Positions 34,674 to 43,087 of a stretch of 57,764 nt of DNA are shown here, one piece after another. A program made the translations under genes and the position numbers. The number at the start of each line of letters is the position of its first letter. Within the stretch, counting starts at the first letter, position 1. Source of the stretch: Deltaproteobacteria bacterium (lineage in GTDB: Bacteria; Myxococcota; XYA12-FULL-58-9); contig JACRCV010000024.1 in assembly GCA_016218825.1 (NCBI GenBank), positions 1 through 57,764 on the forward strand. Reading direction: 5' to 3'. The notes below the pieces were generated by a model. That model was not told the origin of the DNA. It was given only the letters and a program-made list of their open reading frames with translations, and made no database searches.

Positions 34674-35675
34674 TCATGACCCGGCGCCGCTCGCGGCGGT
34701 CAGCGCACCCGCCTCTTCGAGCCACGCGTAAGTGTCGCGGATCGTCTCGACCAGCGGCCGGCTGTCGTACCCCAGCTCGGCACGCGCCTTGTGCGACGAG
34801 ATCGAAGGGTTGCCGCCAAGCGCCCGCAGCGACTCGCTGGTGTAGAGCGGCTCGTCGCCGCGGAGGCGGTTGTAACCGAGGACAAAGGGCGCCCCGAACC
34901 TCGCCAGCCACGACGGCACCACCTGGCGAGGCGCGGCAACGCCGGTCACGCTTTCGGCAGCCGCCGCGAGCGCGCCCACGGTGAGGTAGTGCCCCGACAA
35001 CAGGTAGCTCTCGCCTCTGCGACCCTGCGCCGCCGCGGCGAGCATCCCGGCGACGACGTCGCGCACGTCCACCCAGTCGAAGCCGCCGGGGACCAGCGCC
35101 ACGAACCGCCGGCGATAGAGGTCCAAGAGCACTTGCCCCATCCGCGACGGCTTGAAGTCGAAGGGCCCGAGCACCGCGGTCGGGTGGACGATCACCGCGT
35201 CGAGGCCGCGCGCGATCACCTCGCGCACCGCCCGTTCGCCGTGCGCCTTGGAGCGGTCGTAGGCCGGAAACGAGACGGCGAGCGCCCGCGCCGTGCGCTC
35301 GTCGACCGGCGCGCCGCTCCGCCGCTGGTCGAAGGCGTGGATCGAGCTGCAGTGCACCAGGCGGCGGACGCCTTGGGCGAGCGCGACCTCGGCGACGTTT
35401 CGCGCTCCTTCGATGTTGGTCCTTTCGACCAGGCCGCCGAGGCTGCCTTGGATCGAGATCTTGGCCGCGAGATGAAACACCACGTCGGCGCCCACGAACG
35501 CGCGCCCCAGCGCCTCGCGGTCGTTCACCTCACCTTCGACCAGCTCGACGTCGAGCCCGGCGAGCGCCCGGCGATCTTTGCGAACCAGACAGCGCACCGA
35601 CTCGCCCCGGGCGAGGAGCGCCCGAACCAGGTTGGCGCCCACATGGCCGGAGGCGCCGGTGACGGCGACGGTCAT
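34674..35675 (-). CDS. NAD-dependent epimerase/dehydratase, 3-beta-HSD-like
   Basis: This encodes 333 residues from MTVAVTGASGHVGANLVRAL; this ATG overlaps the stop of the upstream gene as ATGA. The Rossmann motif TGASGHVG, the FHLAAKISI strand, the Ser of HCSSIHAF and the catalytic YDRSKAHGE (YxxxK) identify an extended SDR. Motifs such as AVIVHPTAVLGPFDF, then VPGGFDWVDVRDV are shared with dihydroflavonol reductase/HpnA/3-beta-hydroxysteroid dehydrogenase-like members. With a 5-alpha-reductase-family gene next to it, a sterol, hopanoid or lipid alcohol is a plausible substrate; a sugar nucleotide is less likely. Confidence 0.83.
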   Translation of the reverse strand: MTVAVTGASGHVGANLVRALLARGESVRCLVRKDRRALAGLDVELVEGEVNDREALGRAFVGADVVFHLAAKISIQGSLGGLVERTNIEGARNVAEVALAQGVRRLVHCSSIHAFDQRRSGAPVDERTARALAVSFPAYDRSKAHGERAVREVIARGLDAVIVHPTAVLGPFDFKPSRMGQVLLDLYRRRFVALVPGGFDWVDVRDVVAGMLAAAAQGRRGESYLLSGHYLTVGALAAAAESVTGVAAPRQVVPSWLARFGAPFVLGYNRLRGDEPLYTSESLRALGGNPSISSHKARAELGYDSRPLVETIRDTYAWLEEAGALTAASGAGS

Positions 35676-36238
35676 TTGCGGCGTCGGGCCGCGAGCTCGT
35701 TGCTGCGCTCGAACAGGCGGTGCATGCGCTCGTCCATCGCCGACACCTGCTCGGGCTTGATCACGATGAAGAGGCCGTCGGCGTCGGCGAAGGTGTCGGT
35801 CGCGTGCGCGCTGGTGAGCACACCCTTGGCGGTCACCTTGCGGCCGTGCACCGCCTCGACCCAGGCGCGAAACCAGGCGACGGTGCCGAGAGGCACGATC
35901 TTGCGGAAGTTGACCGTCACCCGCGCCGCGACCACCGGGTGGCCGAGCATCCAGGCCGAGCCGCCCATCGCCTCGTCCATCAGCGCGCAGATGCTGCCGC
36001 CGTGCGCGTGGCCGGGCGGGCCCTCGGTGCCCGGGCCGAACCAGACCTTGCCGAGCATCGCGTCGTCGCCGTCCCGATGGTAGTAGCGCACCCGCAGCCG
36101 CTGGCCGTCGGGCTCGCCCGAGGCGTAGGAGCGGCCGGGCTCGTAGATCGCGGGCACCTCGAGGCGGGCCCAGCCGGGCTCGCCGGCGAGATCGGGGGCT
36201 CTGGCCTCGGACTCCAGGTGTTTGCTGCGGTGACTCAC
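35672..36238 (-). CDS. Hotdog-fold thioesterase (PaaI-like)
   Basis: This encodes 188 residues from the GTG at 36238; a TTG at 36259 would add seven residues. The hotdog core is clear: GKVWFGPGTEGPPGHAHGGSICALMDEAMGG contains the HGG motif and the helix with the acidic catalytic residue (DEAMG) typical of PaaI/THEM4-type acyl-CoA thioesterases. Next come the beta-strands AARVTVNFRKIVPLG and FRAWVEAVHGRKVTAKG. The C-terminus is an extra helix with FERSNELAARRRK. It is the first gene of an operon and its stop overlaps the epimerase start (ATGA). It probably hydrolyses an aryl- or acyl-CoA. Confidence 0.83.
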   Translation of the reverse strand: MSHRSKHLESEARAPDLAGEPGWARLEVPAIYEPGRSYASGEPDGQRLRVRYYHRDGDDAMLGKVWFGPGTEGPPGHAHGGSICALMDEAMGGSAWMLGHPVVAARVTVNFRKIVPLGTVAWFRAWVEAVHGRKVTAKGVLTSAHATDTFADADGLFIVIKPEQVSAMDERMHRLFERSNELAARRRK

Positions 36239-36321
36239 GACCGGCGCCCGTTGTAGCAAGCCCGCCGACGAGCGTCAAAGCGGCTTGCTTGGCGCACGGA
36301 TCTGACGCTAGACCAAGAGCC

Positions 36322-37509
36322 ATGCCGGTGGCGAGCACGATCAAAGAGGCGATGACCCGCTCGTCCTGGATCCGCAGGATGTTCGAGAAAGGCGCCGAGC
36401 TCAAACGCATCCACGGCGCCGCCGGGGTGTTCGACTTCACCCTCGGCAATCCGTTCCCCGAGCCCCCACCGGCCTTCTTCGACGGCCTCGAGGAGCTCGC
36501 GGCGCGCCGCCACGACGGCGTGCATCGCTACATGCCGAACGCCGGCTTCCCCGAGGTCCGCGCCCGCATCGCCCACAAGCTCGACCAGGACGGCGTCTTT
36601 CCCGGCATCGGCGAGCGCCACATCGTGATGTCGGTGGGCGCCGCCGGCGGCATGAACGTGACTTTGAAGACCATCCTCAACCCCGGCGACGAGGTCATCG
36701 TCTTCGTGCCCTACTTCGCCGAGTACCTGTTCTACATCACCAACCACGGCGGCGTGCCGGTGTTGGCCGAGACCGACGGGAGCTTCGACATCGACCTCGA
36801 CAAGGTCGCGGCCCTCATCAACCCCAAGACCCGCGCCATCGTCGTCAACTCGCCCAACAACCCCACCGGCCGCATCTACCCCGAGGCGTCGCTTCGTGGC
36901 CTCGCGGCGCTGCTCGCGGCTTGCGAGAAGCGGGTCGGCCATCCGATCTACTTGATCGCCGACGAGCCCTACCGCGAGGTGGCCTTCATCCCAAAGCTGC
37001 CGCCGACCCCCGCAGCGCTGCACCCCAATTCGTTCCTCTGCTACTCGTGGTCGAAGTCGCTGTCGTTGCCGGGCGACCGCATCGGCTACGTCGCGGTGAA
37101 CCCGCAGATCGACGACGCCCCGAGCATCGTCGACGGCCTGACCTTCACCACCCGCACCCTCGGCTTCGTCAACGCCCCGGCAGTGATGCAGCTCATCGTC
37201 ACCAAGCTGTTGGACGTGACCGTCGACATGGGCTGGTATCGCTCCCGCCGCGACCGGGTCCTCGCGGGCTTGCGCCAGGCCGGCTACGACGTCATGACCC
37301 CGGAGGGCACGTTCTACGTGTTCCCGCGCGCCCCGGGGCAAGACGACGTCGCGTTCGTAAACCACGCGCTCAGCGAGCGGGTGCTCGTCGTCCCCGGCAG
37401 CGGCTTTGGCCGCTCGGGCTACTTCCGCATCTCTTACTCGGTCGACGACCGGACGATCGACGGCGGCCTCGAGGCGCTGGCGCGGGTGCGACGCTCGGGA
37501 TCAGCCTAG
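36322..37509 (+). CDS. Class I/II pyridoxal-phosphate aminotransferase
   Basis: This encodes 395 residues from MPVASTIKEAMTRSSWIRR; an in-frame ATG 33 bp earlier is less likely. It has the fold-type I layout: a substrate loop FDFTLGNPFPEPP near the N-terminus, NSPNNPTGRIYPE (about 175-187), YLIADEPYREVAFI (Asp and Tyr that contact PLP), and the Schiff-base lysine in CYSWSKSLSLPGDRIGY. It is similar to bacterial aspartate/alanine-type aminotransferases whose N-terminus reads ...GKPxF..., here FTLGNPF. The specific amino acid cannot be read. Its TAG and the TAG of the convergent GH92 gene share the palindrome CTAG. Confidence 0.85.
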   Translation: MPVASTIKEAMTRSSWIRRMFEKGAELKRIHGAAGVFDFTLGNPFPEPPPAFFDGLEELAARRHDGVHRYMPNAGFPEVRARIAHKLDQDGVFPGIGERHIVMSVGAAGGMNVTLKTILNPGDEVIVFVPYFAEYLFYITNHGGVPVLAETDGSFDIDLDKVAALINPKTRAIVVNSPNNPTGRIYPEASLRGLAALLAACEKRVGHPIYLIADEPYREVAFIPKLPPTPAALHPNSFLCYSWSKSLSLPGDRIGYVAVNPQIDDAPSIVDGLTFTTRTLGFVNAPAVMQLIVTKLLDVTVDMGWYRSRRDRVLAGLRQAGYDVMTPEGTFYVFPRAPGQDDVAFVNHALSERVLVVPGSGFGRSGYFRISYSVDDRTIDGGLEALARVRRSGSA

Positions 37510-39866
37510 GGCTCGCCGCCCCACGCCGACGGCTCGGGTCCCATCCACAAGCGCAGCGTGCCCCCTTTGATGATGTCGGCGTGCGCGATCGACGCCCGGC
37601 CCCACGGCTTGCCGTTCAGGGTCGCCGACTGGATGTAGCGATTCGCGGCGCTGTTGTTCTCGGCCTCGATCACGAACGCGAGGCCGCCGGCATAGCTCGG
37701 ATGGAGCGCGAGGGTGGCGCGGGTGAACCACGGGCTCGACAGTTGGTAGACGCCGTCCCCGGGGGCGACCGGGTAGATGCCGAGCGCCGCGAGCACGATC
37801 CAAGCAGAGGTGGCGCCGGCGTCGTCGTTGCCCGGCAGCCCGTCCGGGCGGTCGGTGAACACGGTGTCGAGGATGGTGCGCACCCGCGCTTGCGTCTGCC
37901 ACGGCGCGCCGACGAGGTTGTAGAGGAAGGGGGTGTGGAAGCTCGGCTCGTTCGACGGGTCGTAGTGGCCGGCGGCGAAGAACTCGTCGAGGCGCGCGGT
38001 AAACGGCGCGACGCCACCCAAGAGCGCCGTGAGGCCGGGGACGTCGTGGGGCACGAACCACGAGTAGATCCAACTGTTCGCCTCGCAGAAGTCGTGGTTG
38101 CCGGCGGGGTCCGCGGGATCGAAGGGCGTCACGAAGGTGCCGTCGAGGTTGCGCCCCTGCATGAACTGGGTCTCCGGGTTCCACTGGTTGCGATAGCTCA
38201 GCGACCGCGCGCGGAAGTAGGTCGCGGCGCGCGCCTCGCCCACGACGTCGGCGATCTGCGCAGTGCACCAGTCGTCGTAGGCGTACTCCAGCGTCATCGA
38301 CGCCGACTGCAGCAGGTCGCACTCGTGCGAGACGTAGCCGTTGTCGATGTACTCGGGCGGCGTCCCGAGGTTCAGGTAGCCGCACAGGCCATGGTACAGG
38401 CTGTCCTCGTCCTCGACGGTCGCCACCTTGGTCACCGCCTCCCAGGCGAGGCGCAGGCTGAAGCCGCGCAAGCCTTTGACGATGGCGTCGGCGATGGTCG
38501 CGACCTCGCCGTTGGCGATCATGATGCGGGAGTTGCCGGTGGCGCTCCAGGCGCACTTCGGCAGCCAGCCGCCCTCGCGGTACTGCTGCAGGTAGGAGGC
38601 GATCATGTCGTCGCTGACCTCGGGCTCGACGAGGGTCCCGAGCGGCCGCGCGGTGCGAAACGTGTCCCAGGCGCACCAGTCGTCGCTGTAGTAGTGGGTG
38701 TCGCCCCACACCAAGGTCGTGCCGACGCCGCCGGCCCCCGACCAGGTCTCGCCGCCGGTCTCGGTCACGTCGGTGGGCTGCAGCATCGTGTGGTAGAGCG
38801 CGGTGTAGAACACCCGGCGCTTCGCCGCGGCGCCGCCGTCCACCTGCACGCGGTTCAGCTGACAGTTCCACAGGGCGCGGGCCTCGCGCTGCACGTCGTC
38901 GAAGCTCTTCGCCAGCGCCTCGGCCTCGAGGTTCGCCCGCGCGCGCAGGACGCTGACATAGGAGATCCCGACGCGGACCTCGACCTCCGAGGCGGCGAAA
39001 TCCAGATAGGCGCCGCTCCACGCTCCGGCCTCGTGCGCCCCGCCCGGCGTCACCAGAGTCTGGTCGTCGACGGTCTTGAAGGTGCCGGAGGCGGCGAACG
39101 GCTCGCTGAAGACCGCGTAGAAGTAGACCGTGGCGCGCCCGGTGGTCTTGTCGTCTTTGGACAGCAGCAGGTCCAAGAGCGGGTGGATGCTGTAGCTGCC
39201 GAAGCCTTGCACCGTGGTGGCGTCGACGATCGTGACCTCGCCGCCCACCGAGGTGCCGCGCGAGTGGCCGGCGTCGATGAGCACGTGGCGCTCGCCGTCC
39301 TCCGGGAAGGTGTAGCGATGCACGCCGACGTGCGCGGTCGCGGTCAGCTCGGCGTAGACGCCGTAGTCGTCGAGGCTGACGGCGTAGTAGCCGGGCGCGG
39401 CGGTCTCGCTCGTGTGCGAGAAGGTCGACGGGGTCTTCGCCGGCGCCACCTCGAGCGGCCCGGTGGTCGGCAGGAGCAAGATCTGGCTGTAGCCGTTGTT
39501 GCCGCCGCCCGGCCCCTCGAGGTGGGTGTGGCTGAAGCCCTCGATGCGGTCGTTGCCGTACTCGTAGGCGTCGACGCTCCCCTCCCCGGCGTTGGTGTCC
39601 GGACTGAGCTTCACCATCCCATGGGGGACAGCGGCGCCCGGGATGACGTTTCCCGGGCCTTCGGTGCCGATGAACGGGTCCACCTCGGCGGCGAGATCGG
39701 CGCCGGTGGCGCAAAAGGCCACCCGCCGCGGCAGGACGGGCTCGGCCTCGCAGGCAGAGAGGCACAGGACCGCGAGCGTCGGCAACCGAAGCCCGTGGCC
39801 GACGGGCGCAAAGCTCACGCGGTTGGCGCGCCGGCCTCCAGGGGCCGCGTATTTCTGCCGGTGCAC
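37506..39866 (-). CDS. GH92 alpha-mannosidase lipoprotein
   Basis: This encodes 786 residues, taking GTG 39866 as start because the signal peptide (LAVLCLSAC lipobox at about 30) follows it directly; the upstream open frame is arginine-rich and unlikely. The family-defining sequence PFIGTEGPGNVIPGAAVPHG opens the mature part. Other GH92 motifs are RIEGFSHTHLEGPGGG, WDTFRTARPL, SFHTPFLYN, and GNDDAGATSAWIV near the end, which holds the catalytic Asp/Glu and Ca-binding residues. GH92 enzymes release mannose from alpha-mannans or N-glycans, usually outside the cell or in the periplasm. Mak in this window can act on the monosaccharide, but is not co-located. Confidence 0.9.
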   Translation of the reverse strand: MHRQKYAAPGGRRANRVSFAPVGHGLRLPTLAVLCLSACEAEPVLPRRVAFCATGADLAAEVDPFIGTEGPGNVIPGAAVPHGMVKLSPDTNAGEGSVDAYEYGNDRIEGFSHTHLEGPGGGNNGYSQILLLPTTGPLEVAPAKTPSTFSHTSETAAPGYYAVSLDDYGVYAELTATAHVGVHRYTFPEDGERHVLIDAGHSRGTSVGGEVTIVDATTVQGFGSYSIHPLLDLLLSKDDKTTGRATVYFYAVFSEPFAASGTFKTVDDQTLVTPGGAHEAGAWSGAYLDFAASEVEVRVGISYVSVLRARANLEAEALAKSFDDVQREARALWNCQLNRVQVDGGAAAKRRVFYTALYHTMLQPTDVTETGGETWSGAGGVGTTLVWGDTHYYSDDWCAWDTFRTARPLGTLVEPEVSDDMIASYLQQYREGGWLPKCAWSATGNSRIMIANGEVATIADAIVKGLRGFSLRLAWEAVTKVATVEDEDSLYHGLCGYLNLGTPPEYIDNGYVSHECDLLQSASMTLEYAYDDWCTAQIADVVGEARAATYFRARSLSYRNQWNPETQFMQGRNLDGTFVTPFDPADPAGNHDFCEANSWIYSWFVPHDVPGLTALLGGVAPFTARLDEFFAAGHYDPSNEPSFHTPFLYNLVGAPWQTQARVRTILDTVFTDRPDGLPGNDDAGATSAWIVLAALGIYPVAPGDGVYQLSSPWFTRATLALHPSYAGGLAFVIEAENNSAANRYIQSATLNGKPWGRASIAHADIIKGGTLRLWMGPEPSAWGGEP

Positions 39867-39927
39867 GATCCCACGGAGCCTAGCCAAGAATCCCTCCCGG
39901 GTAAACGCGCCCGGCCTCGCCCACCCG

Positions 39928-42057
39928 TTACCGTTCACGGGGGACCGCCCGCCGCGAGAAGATCCTGCGACCTCGACCCCACCCCGACGACATCCGGCGC
40001 TGCCAGACACCGAAGTCCTCGGGCCGCGAACGGCCGTAACACAGGTCGGCGAGGCGCTCGAGCTCCATGAACGGCCGCAGCACCTGCGACCACCGACGCG
40101 GGCGGAGCCGCGCCAGATCGCGTTTCGGCACCCACTCCCGAAACACCGCGAGCCACCGCGACGCGACCCGCGCCGCCGGCCGCGAGACGTCGGTGGCATA
40201 GGGAGACAACAGCGCGCGCCACGGCTCCGGCTGCCGGGCCCGAAGGGCGCGAACCAGCGCCGGGACTCGACCCTCGAGATCGAACAGCGGCGCCGGGCAG
40301 CGCTGCTGCCAATAGCCGAACGTCACCTGCGCCTCGGCCCGCAGACCGCGCAGCGCCACGGTGCGGGCAACGAGGCGGCGCTTCTGCCGTGGGCTCTGGG
40401 CGCGAACCGTCTCGGGCCGCAGACCAAGGAAGGCGGCGACACCGTCGACGTAGCCCTCGACATAGGCGCGATCGAAGCGCGCCAAAGCGCGTCGCTCCAG
40501 AGGGCCGGCCTCGGCGCCGCCGAGGAGACGGCCGGTCGCGAGCACGGCCACGAGTCGCTTCACCTGCAGGCGCCAGACCTGACGGTGCGCCCGCACCCGG
40601 CGCTTGCCGTTCAGGAACTCGTAGTCGGGGACGTAGTGCCGGAAGAAGCGCACGGTCGAGTAGTCGACGAAGTGGCCGTCGAGGCGGACATTGCCGAGGG
40701 TCGGGTTGAAGCCGTGAATGTTGAGGGCATCGCTGCGACCGACGTCGTGGCCGAGGTTGGTCGCAAAGTTGCGCACCAGGCGGGGCAGGGTCCGCGGGTT
40801 TTGGAGATCGTAGCGCGGTGCGAGCAACAGCGGCGCGACGTGGTTCACGAGCGACGCGAGCGCCCGGGGTTGCGACTCCCAGAGCTTGAGATGGGCGAGA
40901 CGGAAGTGGGTGTCCGCGACCCGCAGCGCCGCCGCCGCCGGCCAGCGCCGGTGGGTGTTGTCGAGGGTCGTCTTGCCGGTGCTGAGGATCGCCAGCACCT
41001 CCGGGGTCACGAAGCCCAAGCGCGCGAGCTCGTCGGCGACCGCGACCTCCCAGAGGGTCCGCGGAAACGACACGAAGCCGTCGCGGTGGAAGGCGCGCGC
41101 CGCCCAGCGCAGCGGGGTGCGGCCGCAACCCTTGAGCATCAACTCGCGGCGGCCGTACGGCCCGCCGGCGATCTCGCCGAGGTAGATGGCCCGACCGTCG
41201 CCTCTGGCACCGGCGGCGTCGGTGGTCGGGGAGTCCTGGTAGCGCGAGCACAGGCCGAGCTCGGTCTTGCGGCGCGCATGGGTCGCGAGGTTCGCCACCC
41301 GCAACAGGGTCCGCAAGGACCAGTCGAGCCCGAGCCGACGCCGGAGGCGCTCGTTCACCCACAACAGCCGCGCGCCCGGCACCGGCCCGACCGCGGTGAG
41401 CTCGTAGAAGCGCGCCTCGGGCGGCCAGAACGACGGGCGCAGGAAGCCCGGGCCGTCGAAGCGCTGCCGCCAGCGCAGGTAGCGGCGCAGCGCCCGCGGC
41501 AGGGTGGCACGGGTGACCGCGGCGAACGGGTCGTAGCCGTGACGAACACCGGCGTCGACGAGCACCGCGCGCTTCAGGACGGCGTCGTAGATCAGGTTTC
41601 CGGGCGACACCTCGAGACCGAGCCCGGTGGCGCGCCGCAGCGCCTCCGCGGCGGCCCACGTCTGCCAAAGGGCGTTCGACACCGGCGCCGGCAGTCGGCC
41701 CCGGCCCTGGCGCAGGAGCTCCAAGACGCTGACGCCGTCGACCCAGTCCCGCACCAACGCCGCGCGGTCGCGATCCCAAGCGTAGAGCCGCGGCAGCGGC
41801 AGCGCGTGCGAGACGGTCTGCAGCGCCAGGAGGACGTCGAGCTCCTCGCAAAGACGGCGCCGACTGGCAGCGGTGGGATGCGCGAGCTTGATCGCCAGTC
41901 GACCGCAGACCCGGACTTGGGCGGTGAACCCGAGCCCCCCGAGCGGCAGCCCGCCGAGCCGGTCGGAGCAGAGCAGACGCTCGGCGGACGTGATGGCGCG
42001 CGCCTTGACGATGGTCGCCTCCCTCGAGATGGCCTCGAGATCGCGGTCGCTTTGCAA
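39928..42057 (-). CDS. Fusion of a kinase-like domain to a divergent SelO-like domain
   Basis: This encodes 709 residues from a TTG at 42057. Residues about 1-200 look like a kinase fold: GRLAIKLAHP (beta-3 Lys), EELDVLLAL, RDWVDGVSVLELL, then LEVSPGNLIYD and AVLVDAGVRHG (DFG-like). The HRD/HGD Asp is replaced by LEV. Residues about 200-600 parallel SelO (YdiU): ARLLWVNERLRRRLGLD, ELMLKGCGRTPLRWAAR (lysine), TLWEVAVADELARLG, LRVADTHFRLAHLKLWES, DALNIHGFNPTLGNVRL and FVDYSTVRFF. SelO proteins AMPylate other proteins; their HGVxNTDN loop is altered here. SelO alone is about 480-550 residues, so this is longer and has an added N-terminal domain. The start is not fixed by a ribosome binding site. 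Confidence 0.65.
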   Translation of the reverse strand: MQSDRDLEAISREATIVKARAITSAERLLCSDRLGGLPLGGLGFTAQVRVCGRLAIKLAHPTAASRRRLCEELDVLLALQTVSHALPLPRLYAWDRDRAALVRDWVDGVSVLELLRQGRGRLPAPVSNALWQTWAAAEALRRATGLGLEVSPGNLIYDAVLKRAVLVDAGVRHGYDPFAAVTRATLPRALRRYLRWRQRFDGPGFLRPSFWPPEARFYELTAVGPVPGARLLWVNERLRRRLGLDWSLRTLLRVANLATHARRKTELGLCSRYQDSPTTDAAGARGDGRAIYLGEIAGGPYGRRELMLKGCGRTPLRWAARAFHRDGFVSFPRTLWEVAVADELARLGFVTPEVLAILSTGKTTLDNTHRRWPAAAALRVADTHFRLAHLKLWESQPRALASLVNHVAPLLLAPRYDLQNPRTLPRLVRNFATNLGHDVGRSDALNIHGFNPTLGNVRLDGHFVDYSTVRFFRHYVPDYEFLNGKRRVRAHRQVWRLQVKRLVAVLATGRLLGGAEAGPLERRALARFDRAYVEGYVDGVAAFLGLRPETVRAQSPRQKRRLVARTVALRGLRAEAQVTFGYWQQRCPAPLFDLEGRVPALVRALRARQPEPWRALLSPYATDVSRPAARVASRWLAVFREWVPKRDLARLRPRRWSQVLRPFMELERLADLCYGRSRPEDFGVWQRRMSSGWGRGRRIFSRRAVPRER

Positions 42058-42089
42058 TCTACAGGAGAACGGAATAGGAAGGGAAACCC

Positions 42090-42461
42090 ATGACCGTCGC
42101 CGAGGCTATGGCGAAGCTCGAGAGCGCCTTGGCGTCGAGACCGGTGGCCCTGTTCCAGCGGGTCGGAGGCTCCATCCAGTTCACCGTGGTGACGCCGACC
42201 GAGCGGCAGCGCTGGGTCGCGCGGCTGGCGCACGGCCGCGTGGTCGCCCTTCGCGGCGAGGCCGAGGACGCGGTGCTGCACATCGGCATCATCGACCGCA
42301 GCCTGCTCAAGTGGCTCACGGGGCGGCTCGACGTCGAGGAGGCATTCAAGAAGCGTCGGCTCGCGGTCGAGGGAGATCTCGACGCCTTCGACCGACTGAT
42401 CGACTGCCTCTCGGGGGGCGGCTCGGCGGTGACGGTGCGCGCCGGCGGCAAGAAGACTTGA
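42090..42461 (+). CDS. SCP2-like sterol/lipid carrier domain protein
   Basis: This encodes 123 residues and is preceded by AGGAAGGGA. It consists almost entirely of an SCP2-like fold: a helix at the start, then strands VGGSIQFTVV, QRWVARLAHGRVVAL and DAVLHIGIIDRSLLKWLTGR, and a helix with VEEAFKKRRLAVEGDLDAFDRL, the segment typical of SCP2 (gxlkxxGdxxxaxxL). SCP2 proteins bind sterols, fatty acids or acyl-CoA in the cytoplasm. The gene diverges from the kinase/SelO-like fusion with 32 bp between them. A lipid-handling role fits other genes here but is not demonstrated. Confidence 0.8.
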   Translation: MTVAEAMAKLESALASRPVALFQRVGGSIQFTVVTPTERQRWVARLAHGRVVALRGEAEDAVLHIGIIDRSLLKWLTGRLDVEEAFKKRRLAVEGDLDAFDRLIDCLSGGGSAVTVRAGGKKT

Positions 42462-42550
42462 CCGCGCAGACCGGCCTGAATAGGCTCCGCTCACCCGCGA
42501 GGGACGGGCGCGGGAATACCGATACCACCACCCGTTGAGGAGAGACCCGA

Positions 42551-42964
42551 ATGCCATCGCAACCCATCAACGACATCCGCGCCGGTACCCAGCTGATCTC
42601 TGGCCTCATGAAAGAGGTCCGCGACGGCTACTCCGACGGCAACACCATCGCCGCCAAAGACGTGAAGGCCTTCTGCCGAGACTACAGCCCGGGCACCAAG
42701 ACCTTTGACGACACCCTGATGAAGGTGTGGAAGTACGCCTACAACGTGAACGACAAGGCCGACCCGGACATCCGCGCGGTCAACAAGGCGCTGGCGAACG
42801 GCATGAAGATGATCGCCCGCGCCGACAACAACGGCAACGTCAACCAGAAGCTGGATCCGTCGGAGTTCAGCGACCTCGCCGCCACCTGGAAGGCGATGGC
42901 CCGCTTCTCCCGGCAGTACAAAGACTACGCCGTCAGCGACATCGTCTACCCCGTCGAGTCCTGA
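42551..42964 (+). CDS. Small protein with degenerate EF-hand-like loop
   Basis: This encodes 137 residues with a good ribosome binding site (GAGGAGAG). It is all-helical, with a segment ARADNNGNVNQKLDPSEF (about 90-107) that has Asp/Asn at positions 1, 3 and 5 and Glu near position 12, so it could bind calcium; a second loop near YSDGNTIAAKDVKAF (about 28-42) is similar. It resembles the protein at 644-1147 in size and theme, but the sequences are not obviously homologous. There is no signal peptide. It lies alone between the SCP2-like gene and convergent wecB. Confidence 0.6.
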   Translation: MPSQPINDIRAGTQLISGLMKEVRDGYSDGNTIAAKDVKAFCRDYSPGTKTFDDTLMKVWKYAYNVNDKADPDIRAVNKALANGMKMIARADNNGNVNQKLDPSEFSDLAATWKAMARFSRQYKDYAVSDIVYPVES

Positions 42965-43034
42965 GCCGAGCGGACCTCCCCGCGACGGTCGCTTCAGAAC
43001 CGCAACCCCCTGAGCCGAACCGCGCTCCCGCGCG

Positions 43035-43054
43035 CGACCGACGCCTCTCGGTCG
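43035..43054. terminator. Hairpin between convergent genes
   Basis: A 7-bp perfect stem, CGACCGA (43035-43041) and TCGGTCG (43048-43054), with a 6-nt loop and possible wobble extension. It lies in the 123-bp gap between the convergent EF-hand-like gene and wecB. No T-tract. Probably a bidirectional terminator. Confidence 0.5.
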
Positions 43055-43087
43055 TGGGTCACGGTCCTGCCGTCTTGAGCGCGGCGC

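Noticed and set aside
36921-40070. 1049-codon plus-strand frame
   Set aside because: Shadow of the GH92 gene and aminotransferase; no recognisable domain.
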